38,012 nucleotides of DNA from JAUMBM01 sp964441755 (GTDB taxonomy: Bacteria > Bacteroidota > Bacteroidia > Chitinophagales > Saprospiraceae). The notes below the pieces were generated by a model. That model saw only the letters and a program-made list of their open reading frames with translations. It did no database searches and was not told the origin of the DNA. Of this stretch, positions 1 through 9,600 are shown one piece after another; the first letter of the stretch is position 1; every line of letters starts with the position of its first letter. The position numbers and the translations under genes are program-made. Location of the stretch: NCBI GenBank assembly GCA_964441755.1, contig CAYTVG010000028.1, positions 1 to 38,012 on the forward strand, written 5' to 3'.

Positions 1-59
1 CTACCAATTTTCAAACTTTCAAGGGTGCTCAGCATTACGCACGAATACAATCTTTTTCC

Positions 60-200
60 TCAACGCTCAGAAAGCACTCCATGAATGTCTTCCAGAACTT
101 CATCAAGATCCTTGATGGAGAAAAGATCTCCTTTCAGGTAGGCTAAGCTTTTACTTTTTTTCTTAAATACCTTACAGGGCAAATTTAAGTTGTTGAGCAC
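60..200 (-). CDS. Candidate 46-residue ORF overlapping the 3' end of the cargo gene
   Basis: This is a short GTG-start frame that begins inside the last codons of the DUF4157 cargo gene and continues past its stop. A GGAGG (211-207 on the minus strand) sits six bases before the GTG, which is a stronger ribosome binding site than most genes here have, and an in-frame TAA just upstream makes this the only possible start. The product would begin MLNNLNLPCKVFKKKSK, with a basic first half and an acidic second half ending in VLSER. I recognise no family. Its position directly after the toxin tip would suit a translationally coupled antidote or chaperone, but that is inference. The GGAGG may be fortuitous because it lies within coding sequence. 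Confidence 0.3.
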   Translation of the reverse strand: MLNNLNLPCKVFKKKSKSLAYLKGDLFSIKDLDEVLEDIHGVLSER

Positions 201-3200
201 TGTATGCCTCCGTTAAAATATTGATATTATCTTTAATTTCAGAGGCTTGTTCGGGGAATCTTTTCTTCAATCGAATCAGAATATTTGTTAAGTGAGTATA
301 TGGTAAAAAAATATTTGGATTTGATTCATCGTATGTGGATTTATTTCTTTCTAATATCAAGATATCGATAAAGGATTTTGATAGTTTTTTATTATTAATA
401 CTAAATCTCGATAATACTTTTTTCCCAGCTTCATTGACAGAAATTGCATTATTAGCAAAGTTAGGTGCTTCAACATTAGTCGACCAGTTTTTAATCGGAC
501 GCCCACTCGCCCAATTTTCGGCGTTTATATGCAAACCCATACTAACAGAAATAGACTTGATATAATTTTTCTGAGCGGAGTGATAGCTGATTACAACAAT
601 ATACCATATAGCTCTCTCGTTAATTGGTATAACATTGCCCTTTTTATCCTTAGCAGGTACTTTACCGGAGATAATATCTAATGCAGGCTTTTCTACCTCT
701 TTATAAAATCGTTGATTTAAGCTACTTTTAGCTGGCGTTAAATTGGAATCAGTAGCCTTTCCTCCTAATCTGTGGTGGATTAAGTGCATTTTGACCCAGT
801 TTTCACGCTCTCTGATTCCAGAATCTTGCAGTTCTTTCCAACCCAGCAAATTTCCTTTGTGCTTATCAGCTGTTTCACCAGCGGTTTTTTTACTATCTGA
901 AATATATTTGCCCTCTACTGACTGGGCTTTTATATTGTTAATCATTGGTGGCAAAACTGGCTCAGGTAATTTTTGTGGAGCGGTATATGCAAATAGTGGT
1001 CGTATATGCATTGATAGCAATTCAACCTTGTTACGCAAAGTGTCATACATAGCTTGCTTTTTAGCAACATCTTTTTCCTTTTCAATTTTAGATATAGTAG
1101 ATTTAATAATGTAATATACTTCTTCTGCTTTAGCTAGAATATTTTTTTTGTCACTTGGCACTTTGGCATTAATATCATTTAAAAATTGGCGGATAGATTG
1201 TTCATTACTGGCAATCTGTATTTCATTTGTTGATCCTTTTTTCTTGAAAAAGATATTATGTTTTTCTCCGCTATTGGTAACAAATCCAACCTTTATCTTC
1301 CACCACTCCACCACTTTCTCCTTCACCTTTTTCGCGCCCCCCTTCATCTTCTTCCAAGCCTTTTTCGCCCAGCCGGCCAGTTTTTTCACCACCTTGTTTA
1401 CGGCTTTATCGATCGGTTTGCGGATGCGTTTGAGTACGTTTTTAATTGCTTTGGTAATACCGCCAAGGCCGAGGATGGAAGCGACCAGACCGATGAATAG
1501 CGGGATGCCGCGAGACAAAGCGTTTTCGACAGCCTTGGCGATTTTGTCCATTTGACCGCTGACGATGGCCGCCAGAGAATCGTACACCGAGCGGACGAAA
1601 TCTATGATCTGGGTGGCTCTTTCAATGAGGAACATCACCACATCAAACAGCATTTTCAGCGCGCGCGCCAGAGCGGATGCTGGGTTGGTCAGGCTGATCA
1701 GCCAAAGTATGCCTTGTTTTATGATGGTTGTGATGAGCCACTCGCTCACCGTAGAGATGAGCATGTCCTTGATGTTGCCTGCGGTTTCTTTGGCTTCCTC
1801 CCACAAGGCAGCCGGGTCGTTCTTCATCAGGAGATTAAGCAATTTACCGCCTGCATCGGCCGACTTTTCTAAGGTTGAGACGGCTTTTTCCCCAGTAGGT
1901 CCCAAGGCTTTGACTACTTTCTTGCGGATGCTGTCATACGTCAGGTTAAGAATCTGGGCTACGAGGCCGAAGATACCCTTGGCGTCCCAAGTGGCCGGCA
2001 AGGTGATGCCCGCACCGCCGAGCGAACCGGTGAGCCAGTCAATCACTCCCCCGATCAGGTGGGATTTGATGTTGCCAAAGAAACGGTTGAGACCGCCCTG
2101 GATACCCTTCCCTACATTAATGATAAACTGGATCGGGTGTTTCAGGATTTGAGTCAACTGATTCTTGACACGCCCAATAAAGTCGAAAATCGGTTTGGAA
2201 TCTATGCCAGTGACCTCGCAGGCGGTTTGAATAGCAATCTTCAACGCTTCCACAAAATCGGCTGTCAGGATCGCACCCATGATTCGGATGGCTCTTTTGA
2301 GAGCCGTCTGGAACTTGGCCAGCACCCTGTCAATAAACTTAGATAGTTTATCGGCGAGGTACTCAACGCCTTTTTTCAATTTGTCAGCCACTGCGTTAAC
2401 ACCGGCAATAGCAATATCCACCACGGCATCGATGGCGCCGTTGATGCGCTTGGCCAGACTCGGGAGGTATGCACCGATATACTTATTGACTTTATCTTTA
2501 AGCCAGATCCGGAATCCATCTATTTTTTCCGTGATCCATTTTCGGCCGGCTTCGATCAATTTCAACGCGGCATTTTTGGCTTTTTCGATGATGGTCTTCA
2601 CCGCTTTGCGCAAAGCGGTGAAGATGCCGTCAATAGCATCGGTGAGGTCTTTTACGGCGGCTTTTACTTTACTTTTAACCCATCCCCAGATGCCTCCGGA
2701 GTTGTTTTGGCTATCCAGCTCGCGTTTTTTATCAGCGGCTTCTTTTTCTTTAGCTTGTTTTTCTGCCTTTGCATCCGTTTCGCCTTTGTCAAGTTCAGTA
2801 GCTGCGTCTTTTTCATCGGTGCGTACCCGATCGACAATGCCACCGTCCACCTTCTTTTTCTCAACGCCTGACTCTTCGCGGAATTTGCCCATTTCGGTGT
2901 TGGCCTCCTCCATGCCGGAGCGTTGCTTATCAGCGATCAGCGTGCGATTATCCTGAATTGTTTTTTTCTGTTCGGTATCGGCTTCTTCGCTAAGGCGGGT
3001 GGTTTCTTCCTCAGATTCTGTGACAGCTCGGTTTTTCTCTGTGTCGCGGGTAGTTCTGGCCTGGGTGACGTCTGTTTGAACGCCTTCCAGTTTCGGGGAA
3101 AGGTTGGCCGAGAGTTTGGCGTCGGCAGCCTGGCGGAACTGTTTAGGCAGGGCCATTTCCGCGTACTGCTGCATACCCTCGGAGCCTTCAGTCGCAATTT

Positions 3201-5211
3201 GTTCGGCGACCTCGGTATGTATTTCCACCGGCATGGTTTCGTTCACTTTAACCGGTTGTATTTTGCTTTGACCCGGGTGGTTTTTCAGTTCGTCGGCGGT
3301 AGCATCTTTTTGGGTTTTTACTTCGGCGTCGGAATCACCCCGGAGATTTTGCGTACGTGCGGGGTCGGAGTCGCCTTGCAGCACCATTCTGGGGCGTTCG
3401 CCGGCGGAGGTATCCGCGCCGGGGTCGCTGGTTTGTATGCGGCTCATGAAAGAGCCGAAGTTATTTTTCAGCCATAGGAAGAAGGATTCGTCATCTTTGT
3501 TTTGAACCTCCTGTTTGGCTGCTTGATTGCCGGGCGCCGGTTGGTCGAAGACGTGGGGAGCTGCTTTGAGTTGGCCGGGATCTGCAGATATTTTTCCATC
3601 GCCCAGGCCGGATTCGGCAGATTTAATCTCCGGGTTTTGAATGGATAGCTGCCCTTCAATCCCGCCGCTGCGCGCTTGCAGATCGGGTACTGACTTGGCC
3701 AGCTCCTGGCTATCATTTTTGATCTGGGCGCTGGCATTGTCACCGAGCGTGGGGTACGATACCGCCATTTGCGAGGGGGTAGCGGCGGCAACGCCTAGTG
3801 CCATTTGATCGGCAGAGCCTTCCATTTTCAAGGGATCTACCGGGTCGCCGGCTTCCGGCTGTACGTTGGGGCTGGGCGGAAGCGGTAATTGATCTTCGGT
3901 GAGAAGTTCGGGGCTGACGCCAACATTGTCCACTGGTTCCTCTTCCGGCGGCTGCGGCGTTTCACGGAAGTTAGTTTCCAGTCCGGCAGCAGAGTCGGCC
4001 GGAGGAAGTTTTTCAGCAGGTTCCACAGCAGCGTCAGGCGCCGCCTCGGGAACAGCAGGTTGGGATGCAGGGATTGATTCCGATTCGGAAACCGACTCCT
4101 CCACAGTCGGAGTTTGGCGTATCCATTCGTTTTGTTGAACAACGTGAGTTAGCTCATGTGCCAGCAATTTTTTACCCTGGGTAGATGCAGGATCGTACTG
4201 GCCACTGTTGAAGTAAATATCCGTACCGTGGGTAAAGGCGCGGGCATTAATCTCCCGGTTTAATTCGGTTGCTTTGGAATCTGTATGAATCCGGACGCTG
4301 CCAAAATCAGCGCCAAAACCATATTCCATTTGCGGACGCACATCTGCTTGCAGTGGAGTTCCGCCACCTTTTGTACCGTTCAGTTTTTTCCCGAAAAAGT
4401 TACCAGGCATAGGAACTGCCCCCACCGCCTTCATCTGTACTTTTTCTTCCGTTTCATTGATTTTTAACGGCTTCAGCGGCGAAATAGGCGTTTTTTTTGA
4501 AAAAGCCTCTCGCGTGGCGCCGGTTTGGAGTTCATTTCTTTCCTCTTGTTTTTCTTTTTTGCCGACTATTTCTGTCTTTTTGTCTTTTAAAAGTGACAGA
4601 TTTTTCTGCACCAAAGCAGCGGTTTCTTTGCGCTGGACGGGTTCTTCTTCCTCTTTTTCGTCCCCGGCTGACATGCGCTGTACTGATTCTTCCTCCTCTT
4701 TTTCGTCCCCGGCTGACATACGCTGTACAGGCTCTTCTTCCTCTTTTTCGTCCCCGGCTGACATGCGCTGGACGGGCTCTCCTTCCTCTTTTTCATCCCC
4801 GGCTGACATACGCTGGACGGGTTCTCCTTCCTCTTTTTCATCCCCGGCCGACATGCGCTGGACAGGCTCTTCTTCCTCTTTATTGCCCTCGGCTGACATG
4901 CGTTGCACAGGTTCTTCTTCCTCTTTTTCGCCACCGGCTGACATGCGCTGGACGGCAAAAGGACTAACTGGTTTACGCTGAAGTCGGGAAATCGAAGGAA
5001 GACCTAATGATTGTGCCTGCACCTTTCCGCTTTGTCCATTTACTACCTGATCTGCCACCCGGTCTGCCTCTTGCTCATACTTGTCTCCCGGTTCATTCAC
5101 CGTCAATTTGGCCTGAAAAAAAGGCATAGTTTCTCCCTTTCCGAAGAAGCTATCCTTCGTTTGCGCCGATTTTGAGACCTTATTTTCTGTCTTGAGAGCA
5201 GGTGTTTGCAT
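172..5211 (-). CDS. DUF4157 (eCIS-core) cargo protein with C-terminal toxin-like tip
   Basis: This 1679-residue protein is the probable payload of the injection system. Residues 31-57 carry the PFFQAKLTVNEPGDKYEQEAD signature typical of DUF4157 proteins. Residues 87-191 are seven copies of a 15-residue VQRMSA..KEEEEP repeat. The DUF4157 domain spans about 285-362 with the zinc-protease-like motif HELTH at 352-356. A Pro/Glu/Ala linker follows, then a charged coiled-coil-like stretch (about 690-840) and a long amphipathic helical module (about 840-1300) containing HPIQFIINVGKGI and GGVIDWLTGSLGGAG, a module I remember as common in eCIS cargo. The last 375 residues differ in base composition and contain HLIHHRLGG (1476-1484) and SNLTPAKSSLN (1489-1499), resembling a His-Me-finger nuclease core. 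It starts 6 bp after the tape-measure stop. The cargo role is well supported by family and context; the nuclease activity is inferred. Confidence 0.9.
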   Translation of the reverse strand: MQTPALKTENKVSKSAQTKDSFFGKGETMPFFQAKLTVNEPGDKYEQEADRVADQVVNGQSGKVQAQSLGLPSISRLQRKPVSPFAVQRMSAGGEKEEEEPVQRMSAEGNKEEEEPVQRMSAGDEKEEGEPVQRMSAGDEKEEGEPVQRMSAGDEKEEEEPVQRMSAGDEKEEEESVQRMSAGDEKEEEEPVQRKETAALVQKNLSLLKDKKTEIVGKKEKQEERNELQTGATREAFSKKTPISPLKPLKINETEEKVQMKAVGAVPMPGNFFGKKLNGTKGGGTPLQADVRPQMEYGFGADFGSVRIHTDSKATELNREINARAFTHGTDIYFNSGQYDPASTQGKKLLAHELTHVVQQNEWIRQTPTVEESVSESESIPASQPAVPEAAPDAAVEPAEKLPPADSAAGLETNFRETPQPPEEEPVDNVGVSPELLTEDQLPLPPSPNVQPEAGDPVDPLKMEGSADQMALGVAAATPSQMAVSYPTLGDNASAQIKNDSQELAKSVPDLQARSGGIEGQLSIQNPEIKSAESGLGDGKISADPGQLKAAPHVFDQPAPGNQAAKQEVQNKDDESFFLWLKNNFGSFMSRIQTSDPGADTSAGERPRMVLQGDSDPARTQNLRGDSDAEVKTQKDATADELKNHPGQSKIQPVKVNETMPVEIHTEVAEQIATEGSEGMQQYAEMALPKQFRQAADAKLSANLSPKLEGVQTDVTQARTTRDTEKNRAVTESEEETTRLSEEADTEQKKTIQDNRTLIADKQRSGMEEANTEMGKFREESGVEKKKVDGGIVDRVRTDEKDAATELDKGETDAKAEKQAKEKEAADKKRELDSQNNSGGIWGWVKSKVKAAVKDLTDAIDGIFTALRKAVKTIIEKAKNAALKLIEAGRKWITEKIDGFRIWLKDKVNKYIGAYLPSLAKRINGAIDAVVDIAIAGVNAVADKLKKGVEYLADKLSKFIDRVLAKFQTALKRAIRIMGAILTADFVEALKIAIQTACEVTGIDSKPIFDFIGRVKNQLTQILKHPIQFIINVGKGIQGGLNRFFGNIKSHLIGGVIDWLTGSLGGAGITLPATWDAKGIFGLVAQILNLTYDSIRKKVVKALGPTGEKAVSTLEKSADAGGKLLNLLMKNDPAALWEEAKETAGNIKDMLISTVSEWLITTIIKQGILWLISLTNPASALARALKMLFDVVMFLIERATQIIDFVRSVYDSLAAIVSGQMDKIAKAVENALSRGIPLFIGLVASILGLGGITKAIKNVLKRIRKPIDKAVNKVVKKLAGWAKKAWKKMKGGAKKVKEKVVEWWKIKVGFVTNSGEKHNIFFKKKGSTNEIQIASNEQSIRQFLNDINAKVPSDKKNILAKAEEVYYIIKSTISKIEKEKDVAKKQAMYDTLRNKVELLSMHIRPLFAYTAPQKLPEPVLPPMINNIKAQSVEGKYISDSKKTAGETADKHKGNLLGWKELQDSGIRERENWVKMHLIHHRLGGKATDSNLTPAKSSLNQRFYKEVEKPALDIISGKVPAKDKKGNVIPINERAIWYIVVISYHSAQKNYIKSISVSMGLHINAENWASGRPIKNWSTNVEAPNFANNAISVNEAGKKVLSRFSINNKKLSKSFIDILILERNKSTYDESNPNIFLPYTHLTNILIRLKKRFPEQASEIKDNINILTEAYSAQQLKFAL
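4639..4953 (-). repeat. 45-bp coding tandem repeat, seven copies (cargo N-terminus)
   Basis: Seven in-frame 45-bp units encode VQRMSA(G/E)xxKEE(E/G)EP, residues 87-191 of the cargo protein. The units differ mainly at two or three codons, which suggests recent expansion or homogenisation. Acidic QRM/QRK-type repeats are common near the N-terminus of DUF4157 proteins. The copy number is likely to vary between strains. Confidence 0.95.
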
Positions 5212-5217
5212 GAATCT

Positions 5218-6564
5218 TTACCATTCTATACGAATCATGGTTTCCATCCAAGGCAGTTTTATCACAGAGATACTCCACGGCAACCGTTCCAGCAGCAGAT
5301 CCTGTCCCAGCCGTTCGGGGCGGAGCAGCCAGGCAGGCTGGTTTTTTAGCTGCGATAATAGACCAGGGCGTTGTAAAAATCCGTTGCGCAGGCCGTCAGG
5401 ACTGGTATTTTTCAATGCCGGCCAGTTTTGGATAACGGCTTTGAGCAAGTCCTCGCTTTCGTTTTGTTCAGCCTCGCTCAACTCAATGTCGAGCGGGACG
5501 GGGTCCTCTAGCGGCATCCCGCACAGCAACTTCGGCAGTACCAATACAGGTTCTTCCGGTTGTTCCAGTCCGGTTGCCAGAAAATGCAGCAAGTGTATGG
5601 CGCGGTATTGCTTATCGGGGGAAATAAATGTCCCCGCCTGTGTCAGCCCGAGTTCTTGAAAAAAAGCGGGCAGATATGGGCCGAGCAATATGATTCCGGC
5701 ATTGTCGATCATAATACCTTCATCTTCCAAACCGGATTGCGTTACCTTTTTCGTTGGTTTATCCGACACCGGCCGGCCGGGTTTCGGTGGCACGGCGGCT
5801 GAGGATGCGCTTTCGGTTTCCGGTTTGTGAACAAGAGATGACGACGGCAAAGCCGTATCGCCACCCTGTGCATTCATGTACGATTGATCCGGCGCTACCC
5901 CTTCAAGCAGGTTTTTAAACAACTCATGCCGTTGATCCGTGGTTAATTGTCGTGCCGTATGGCTCTGATAGGTTTGCAAAATCTGCTCCACCCCGCCGGA
6001 TGCAAATCCCAGTGTCACATCCAGCAATTTTTCCGAAAAACCGGGTGAAAATTGCCAGAGCAGCCGGCGCAGCACAGCCTCCTTCCGGCGCAAAACGGAT
6101 TGCAGTACCTGCTGCAAAGCGGCCGGGCGATCGGCGGCGGCTTGAAGGATCAGGCTTTCGAGGGTTTTCAGACCCATTCCCCGGGCATACCAGGGTAGCG
6201 CACCTGATTCCAGGAAAAACAGGAAAACCGCCAGCGCGTTTTCTTCGGGGTTAAGTACCCGGGAATCCTCATCAGGGCCAATCTCCGCTTTAGCGACAGA
6301 TTCTGTTACCTGCCGGCTAATCTGTTCCACACAGCGCTCCACGAAATTGCGCTCCCAGTTGGTCTCGCCGATCGAGCCAAGGTCTATCTCCAGCCGGTCG
6401 AGGCGGACAATACGGTCGGCCGGAGCAATCTGGCTGAATAATTCGTCCAACCGCGGCAATACCTTTTCCTGAAATACGTGCCCTGCCTGCCGTTGCAAAG
6501 CAACAGCGCCTGCCTCGCGCGGCAGTTCCAGTTCGAGTATCTGGCGGCGGATGCGGTGGGTCAT
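5218..6564 (-). CDS. eCIS tape-measure protein (Afp14-like)
   Basis: This 448-residue protein begins MTHRIRRQILELELP and continues through QRQAGHVFQEKVLPRLDELF and VRLDRLEIDLGSI, the N-terminal signature of eCIS tape-measure proteins. The family determines the length of the sheath-tube assembly and is needed for particle formation. The middle (about residues 230-280) is Ser/Pro-rich, and the C-terminal part contains GIILLGPYLPAFFQELGL and HLLHFLATG, which I also associate with this family. There is no transmembrane segment. It lies 53 bp after the fibre gene and 6 bp before the cargo gene, an arrangement that would couple ruler and payload translation. The ATG at 6564 is the natural start because the conserved motif begins right after it. 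Confidence 0.88.
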   Translation of the reverse strand: MTHRIRRQILELELPREAGAVALQRQAGHVFQEKVLPRLDELFSQIAPADRIVRLDRLEIDLGSIGETNWERNFVERCVEQISRQVTESVAKAEIGPDEDSRVLNPEENALAVFLFFLESGALPWYARGMGLKTLESLILQAAADRPAALQQVLQSVLRRKEAVLRRLLWQFSPGFSEKLLDVTLGFASGGVEQILQTYQSHTARQLTTDQRHELFKNLLEGVAPDQSYMNAQGGDTALPSSSLVHKPETESASSAAVPPKPGRPVSDKPTKKVTQSGLEDEGIMIDNAGIILLGPYLPAFFQELGLTQAGTFISPDKQYRAIHLLHFLATGLEQPEEPVLVLPKLLCGMPLEDPVPLDIELSEAEQNESEDLLKAVIQNWPALKNTSPDGLRNGFLQRPGLLSQLKNQPAWLLRPERLGQDLLLERLPWSISVIKLPWMETMIRIEW

Positions 6565-6617
6565 GGCTCAATCACTCTGCTAAATTATAAGATAATTGGT
6601 ACCTTTGAAAGAGAACC

Positions 6618-9600
6618 TTAGTTGAGTACCGGAATTTCGCCAGGCGGCCCCTGCTCTCCTTGTGGGCCTTTTTCACCCTGCTCTCCTTTTGGACCACGAT
6701 CTCCCGGATCTCCTTTTGGACCTTTTTCACCACGCTCTCCTTTTGGGCCCATTTCACCTTTCTCTCCTCTGGGACCCATTTCACCTCGATCTCCTTTTGG
6801 GCCGGGTACGATACTGTAGGGCACACTGAAATCGGCAATGACCCGTGCTGTTGGTGGTTTTTCATCTTCGTACACCAGAATAAAAGTACCGCCTTTGGTC
6901 ACGCCGGCCAAGTGTTCGGCGCCGAGCAAATCTATTACGAAAGTATCTGCTTTTTCTTCTGTATTGTCAGTACTATTACTAATAGTGTACATGTATAAAG
7001 GTTTTCCGGTTTCGAAAACCAATTTTTGTAACTCGGAAATGTTAATTTTCAACACTTTAAAATCGAGGTTGTGCTTGCGCACCAAAAATTGCAGCGCGTC
7101 AAAAACATCGTATTCGCGCTGGTCGTCATCGCCGGCTTTGGGGTACAGCCGGACTTTAGATTTGCCGATATGGCCTTCTATCCGGTAGAAATCATGCGGA
7201 TCAAGTGAATAATACAACGGCCGAATCGCCTCCCTGCGATCGGTATAACTGGGAAAGTCAGGCGGCGCATCGGTTGCGTGATACGAAAGCAGCCGGTCAG
7301 CGCTCCGGGTTTTGGCGCGGCGGTAATTCCAGTAGTGTTGCAGCGATTGCGGATGATCCAGCAAAGGATAATAAAAGGGAATAGACTGCTCGCTGAGCGG
7401 ATAGCGGTAACTCTTTCCCGGTGTGATACGCAGCCGACTGAAATCGGGTTTGTGCTCGATAATATCCCCGTCCGCATCTTCCTGCAAACACCAGGCAGGT
7501 AATTTACCCGGGGCATAGTCTTCCAGATAAAAGCCGTCCAGCATTTGGAAGAAGCGCTGATAGTAAAGGCGGCAGGTTTCCAACCGGGCGGAATTCCCGT
7601 TGTAAATCGGGGGCTGGTGGAAGTAGTCGCGCAAAACGACATCCAATCCGTTGGTATCCGGGTGTTGCTGAGCCGGTCCCAAAATAAGATGATGCTGTTG
7701 TTTAGCCAGGGTTTCAAGCGTGTAGGGCCGCAAATCATTCATCAAATCCACCAAGGCCCAACGCAGTTCGTGGTAGGCTGCGATCAGATCGCGCATCCAG
7801 TCGTAAAAGTATTGCGCGTAATATTTGGTTCCGACTTCATCGGGCAGGGTTTTCGGAGGATCGTTGTACACCGTAAAACGCGTCCATTTTACCGACATTT
7901 CGTCCAGTTTTTCAAGAAACGCATTTTTATGCAACAGCGGGAACAAGGTGTGGTGATAGCGCCGCACCAACATTTTAACCGCCTTTTCCAATCGCCCGAG
8001 CGCATCTTCGATGATCGGACGCCAGGTAGTGTAAAAATCATGCACGCTGGTGATCTTCGGGAAAGAGGTACTATCCAGATCGTCCGGTTCGCATTCCTCC
8101 TCTGTAAAATAACCGAATCGGAACAGCGGAATTTCGGGTAAGCGAGAAGCCGGGTGCAGGCAGGCCCACACGTCGTCGTCGGATACGTATTCATCTTCGG
8201 GGCTGTAGTCCTCCTCGTAAATATAATCGGCGTTATCGTTGTTGTCCGCACGGCATTGATGAGGCAGACAGCACATTTTTTCGAGCAAGTCTTCCCGCCG
8301 CATCAGCAGGTACAGTTGCGTGTCGCCGTTGGGCAGCAGCAGGATGATTTTATCGGTGAGGAAGGGTAGCTCGAATTCCGCATCGGTTTGCGGGGTGAGC
8401 GGCTTCGCATCAGAAGGAAGGTTAGCGGAAGGCTGGAGCAGCTCCCACACTTCATACCATTTGTCGCCGTCGTTTTTTTTGAAAAAATCATAAGCGGCGG
8501 CAGCGTATTTTCTGTAGTGAGAAAATACCAGATTATCCGGTTGCGGCGGATCGCAGGGCGAGCCGTGTTTATATTCCTCTTCGGAATGGCGGTCTTTTTT
8601 TGATTTGTGCAAACCTGGTTTGACTGCCTGGCTCCCGGAATCCGGAATTGGATTTTTTTCCAAACCCGGTTCAATGACCAATTCGCCGGTCGGCGTCACG
8701 CCGATGCCGGGTGTAATAGTTACATAATCTTTTTCATCAGCCAGGATATCGAACCCACCGACGATACCCCACCCGTTCAGACACAGTCTAGCGAGGCGGG
8801 CGCCGGCGCTATTTTGATCCTCCTGAAGCCATTCTTCCCGAAGATTTTCGATTGTTTGATCGAGGCGTTCAATTTCTGTATTATCCGCCTTTAAATTAAT
8901 CTTTCCTTTTAGCTCTTCTTTCAGTGCGTCAACTTCCGTCTTGTCGACTTTCCCGTTGAGTTTCTCTTCGATATCTTCTTTCAGCGTTGCGACTTCCGTC
9001 TTGTCGGCCTTCCCCTCAAGTTTCTCTTCGATATCTTCCTTCAGTGTCGCGACTTCCGTCTTGTCGGCTTTCCCCTCAAGTTTCTCTTCGATATCTTCTT
9101 TCAGCGTCGCGACTTCCGTCTTGTCGGCTTTCCCCTCAAGTTTCTCTTCGATATCTTCCTTCAGCGTCGCGACTTCCGTCTTATCGGCTTTCCCCTCAAG
9201 TTTCTCTTCGATATCTTCTTTCAGCGTTGCGACTTCCGTCTTGTCGGCTTTCCCCTCAAGTTTCTCTTCGATATCTTCCTTCAGCATCGCGACTTCCGTC
9301 TTGTCGGCCTTCCCGTCAAGTTTCTCTTCAATATCTTCCTTCAGCGTTGCGACTTCCGTCTTATCGGCTTTTCCGGTCAAATCCGTTTTGTTTGCCTTTT
9401 CTTCCAGGTCGCTTTTATCGGCTTTGAACGACAGATCAGCTTTATCCGCTTTAAGTGCGAGATCGGCCTTATCGGCTTTCAGCAACAGATCCGTTTTGTC
9501 GGCCTTCAGGGTCAGATCGGCTTTATCGGCCTTTTGATTAATCAAATTTGTGAGTTCGATTCTGATCGAAAGAATCTCTGCCGCTACAATGCGCCGGATA

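Noticed and set aside
4144..4158. HELTH motif as proof that the cargo is an active protease toxin.
   Set aside because: The motif is part of the DUF4157 domain shared by cargo proteins with many different tips, so it does not define the toxin activity.
4457..4981. Plus-strand frames with Ser-rich repeats (SSSSFSSPADM) opposite the cargo gene.
   Set aside because: They are the antisense image of the 45-bp coding repeat on the minus strand.
8941..9537. Plus-strand Ser/Phe-rich frame across the 60-bp repeats.
   Set aside because: It is the antisense shadow of the fibre gene's repeats; the coding strand is the minus strand, as the conserved fibre domains show.
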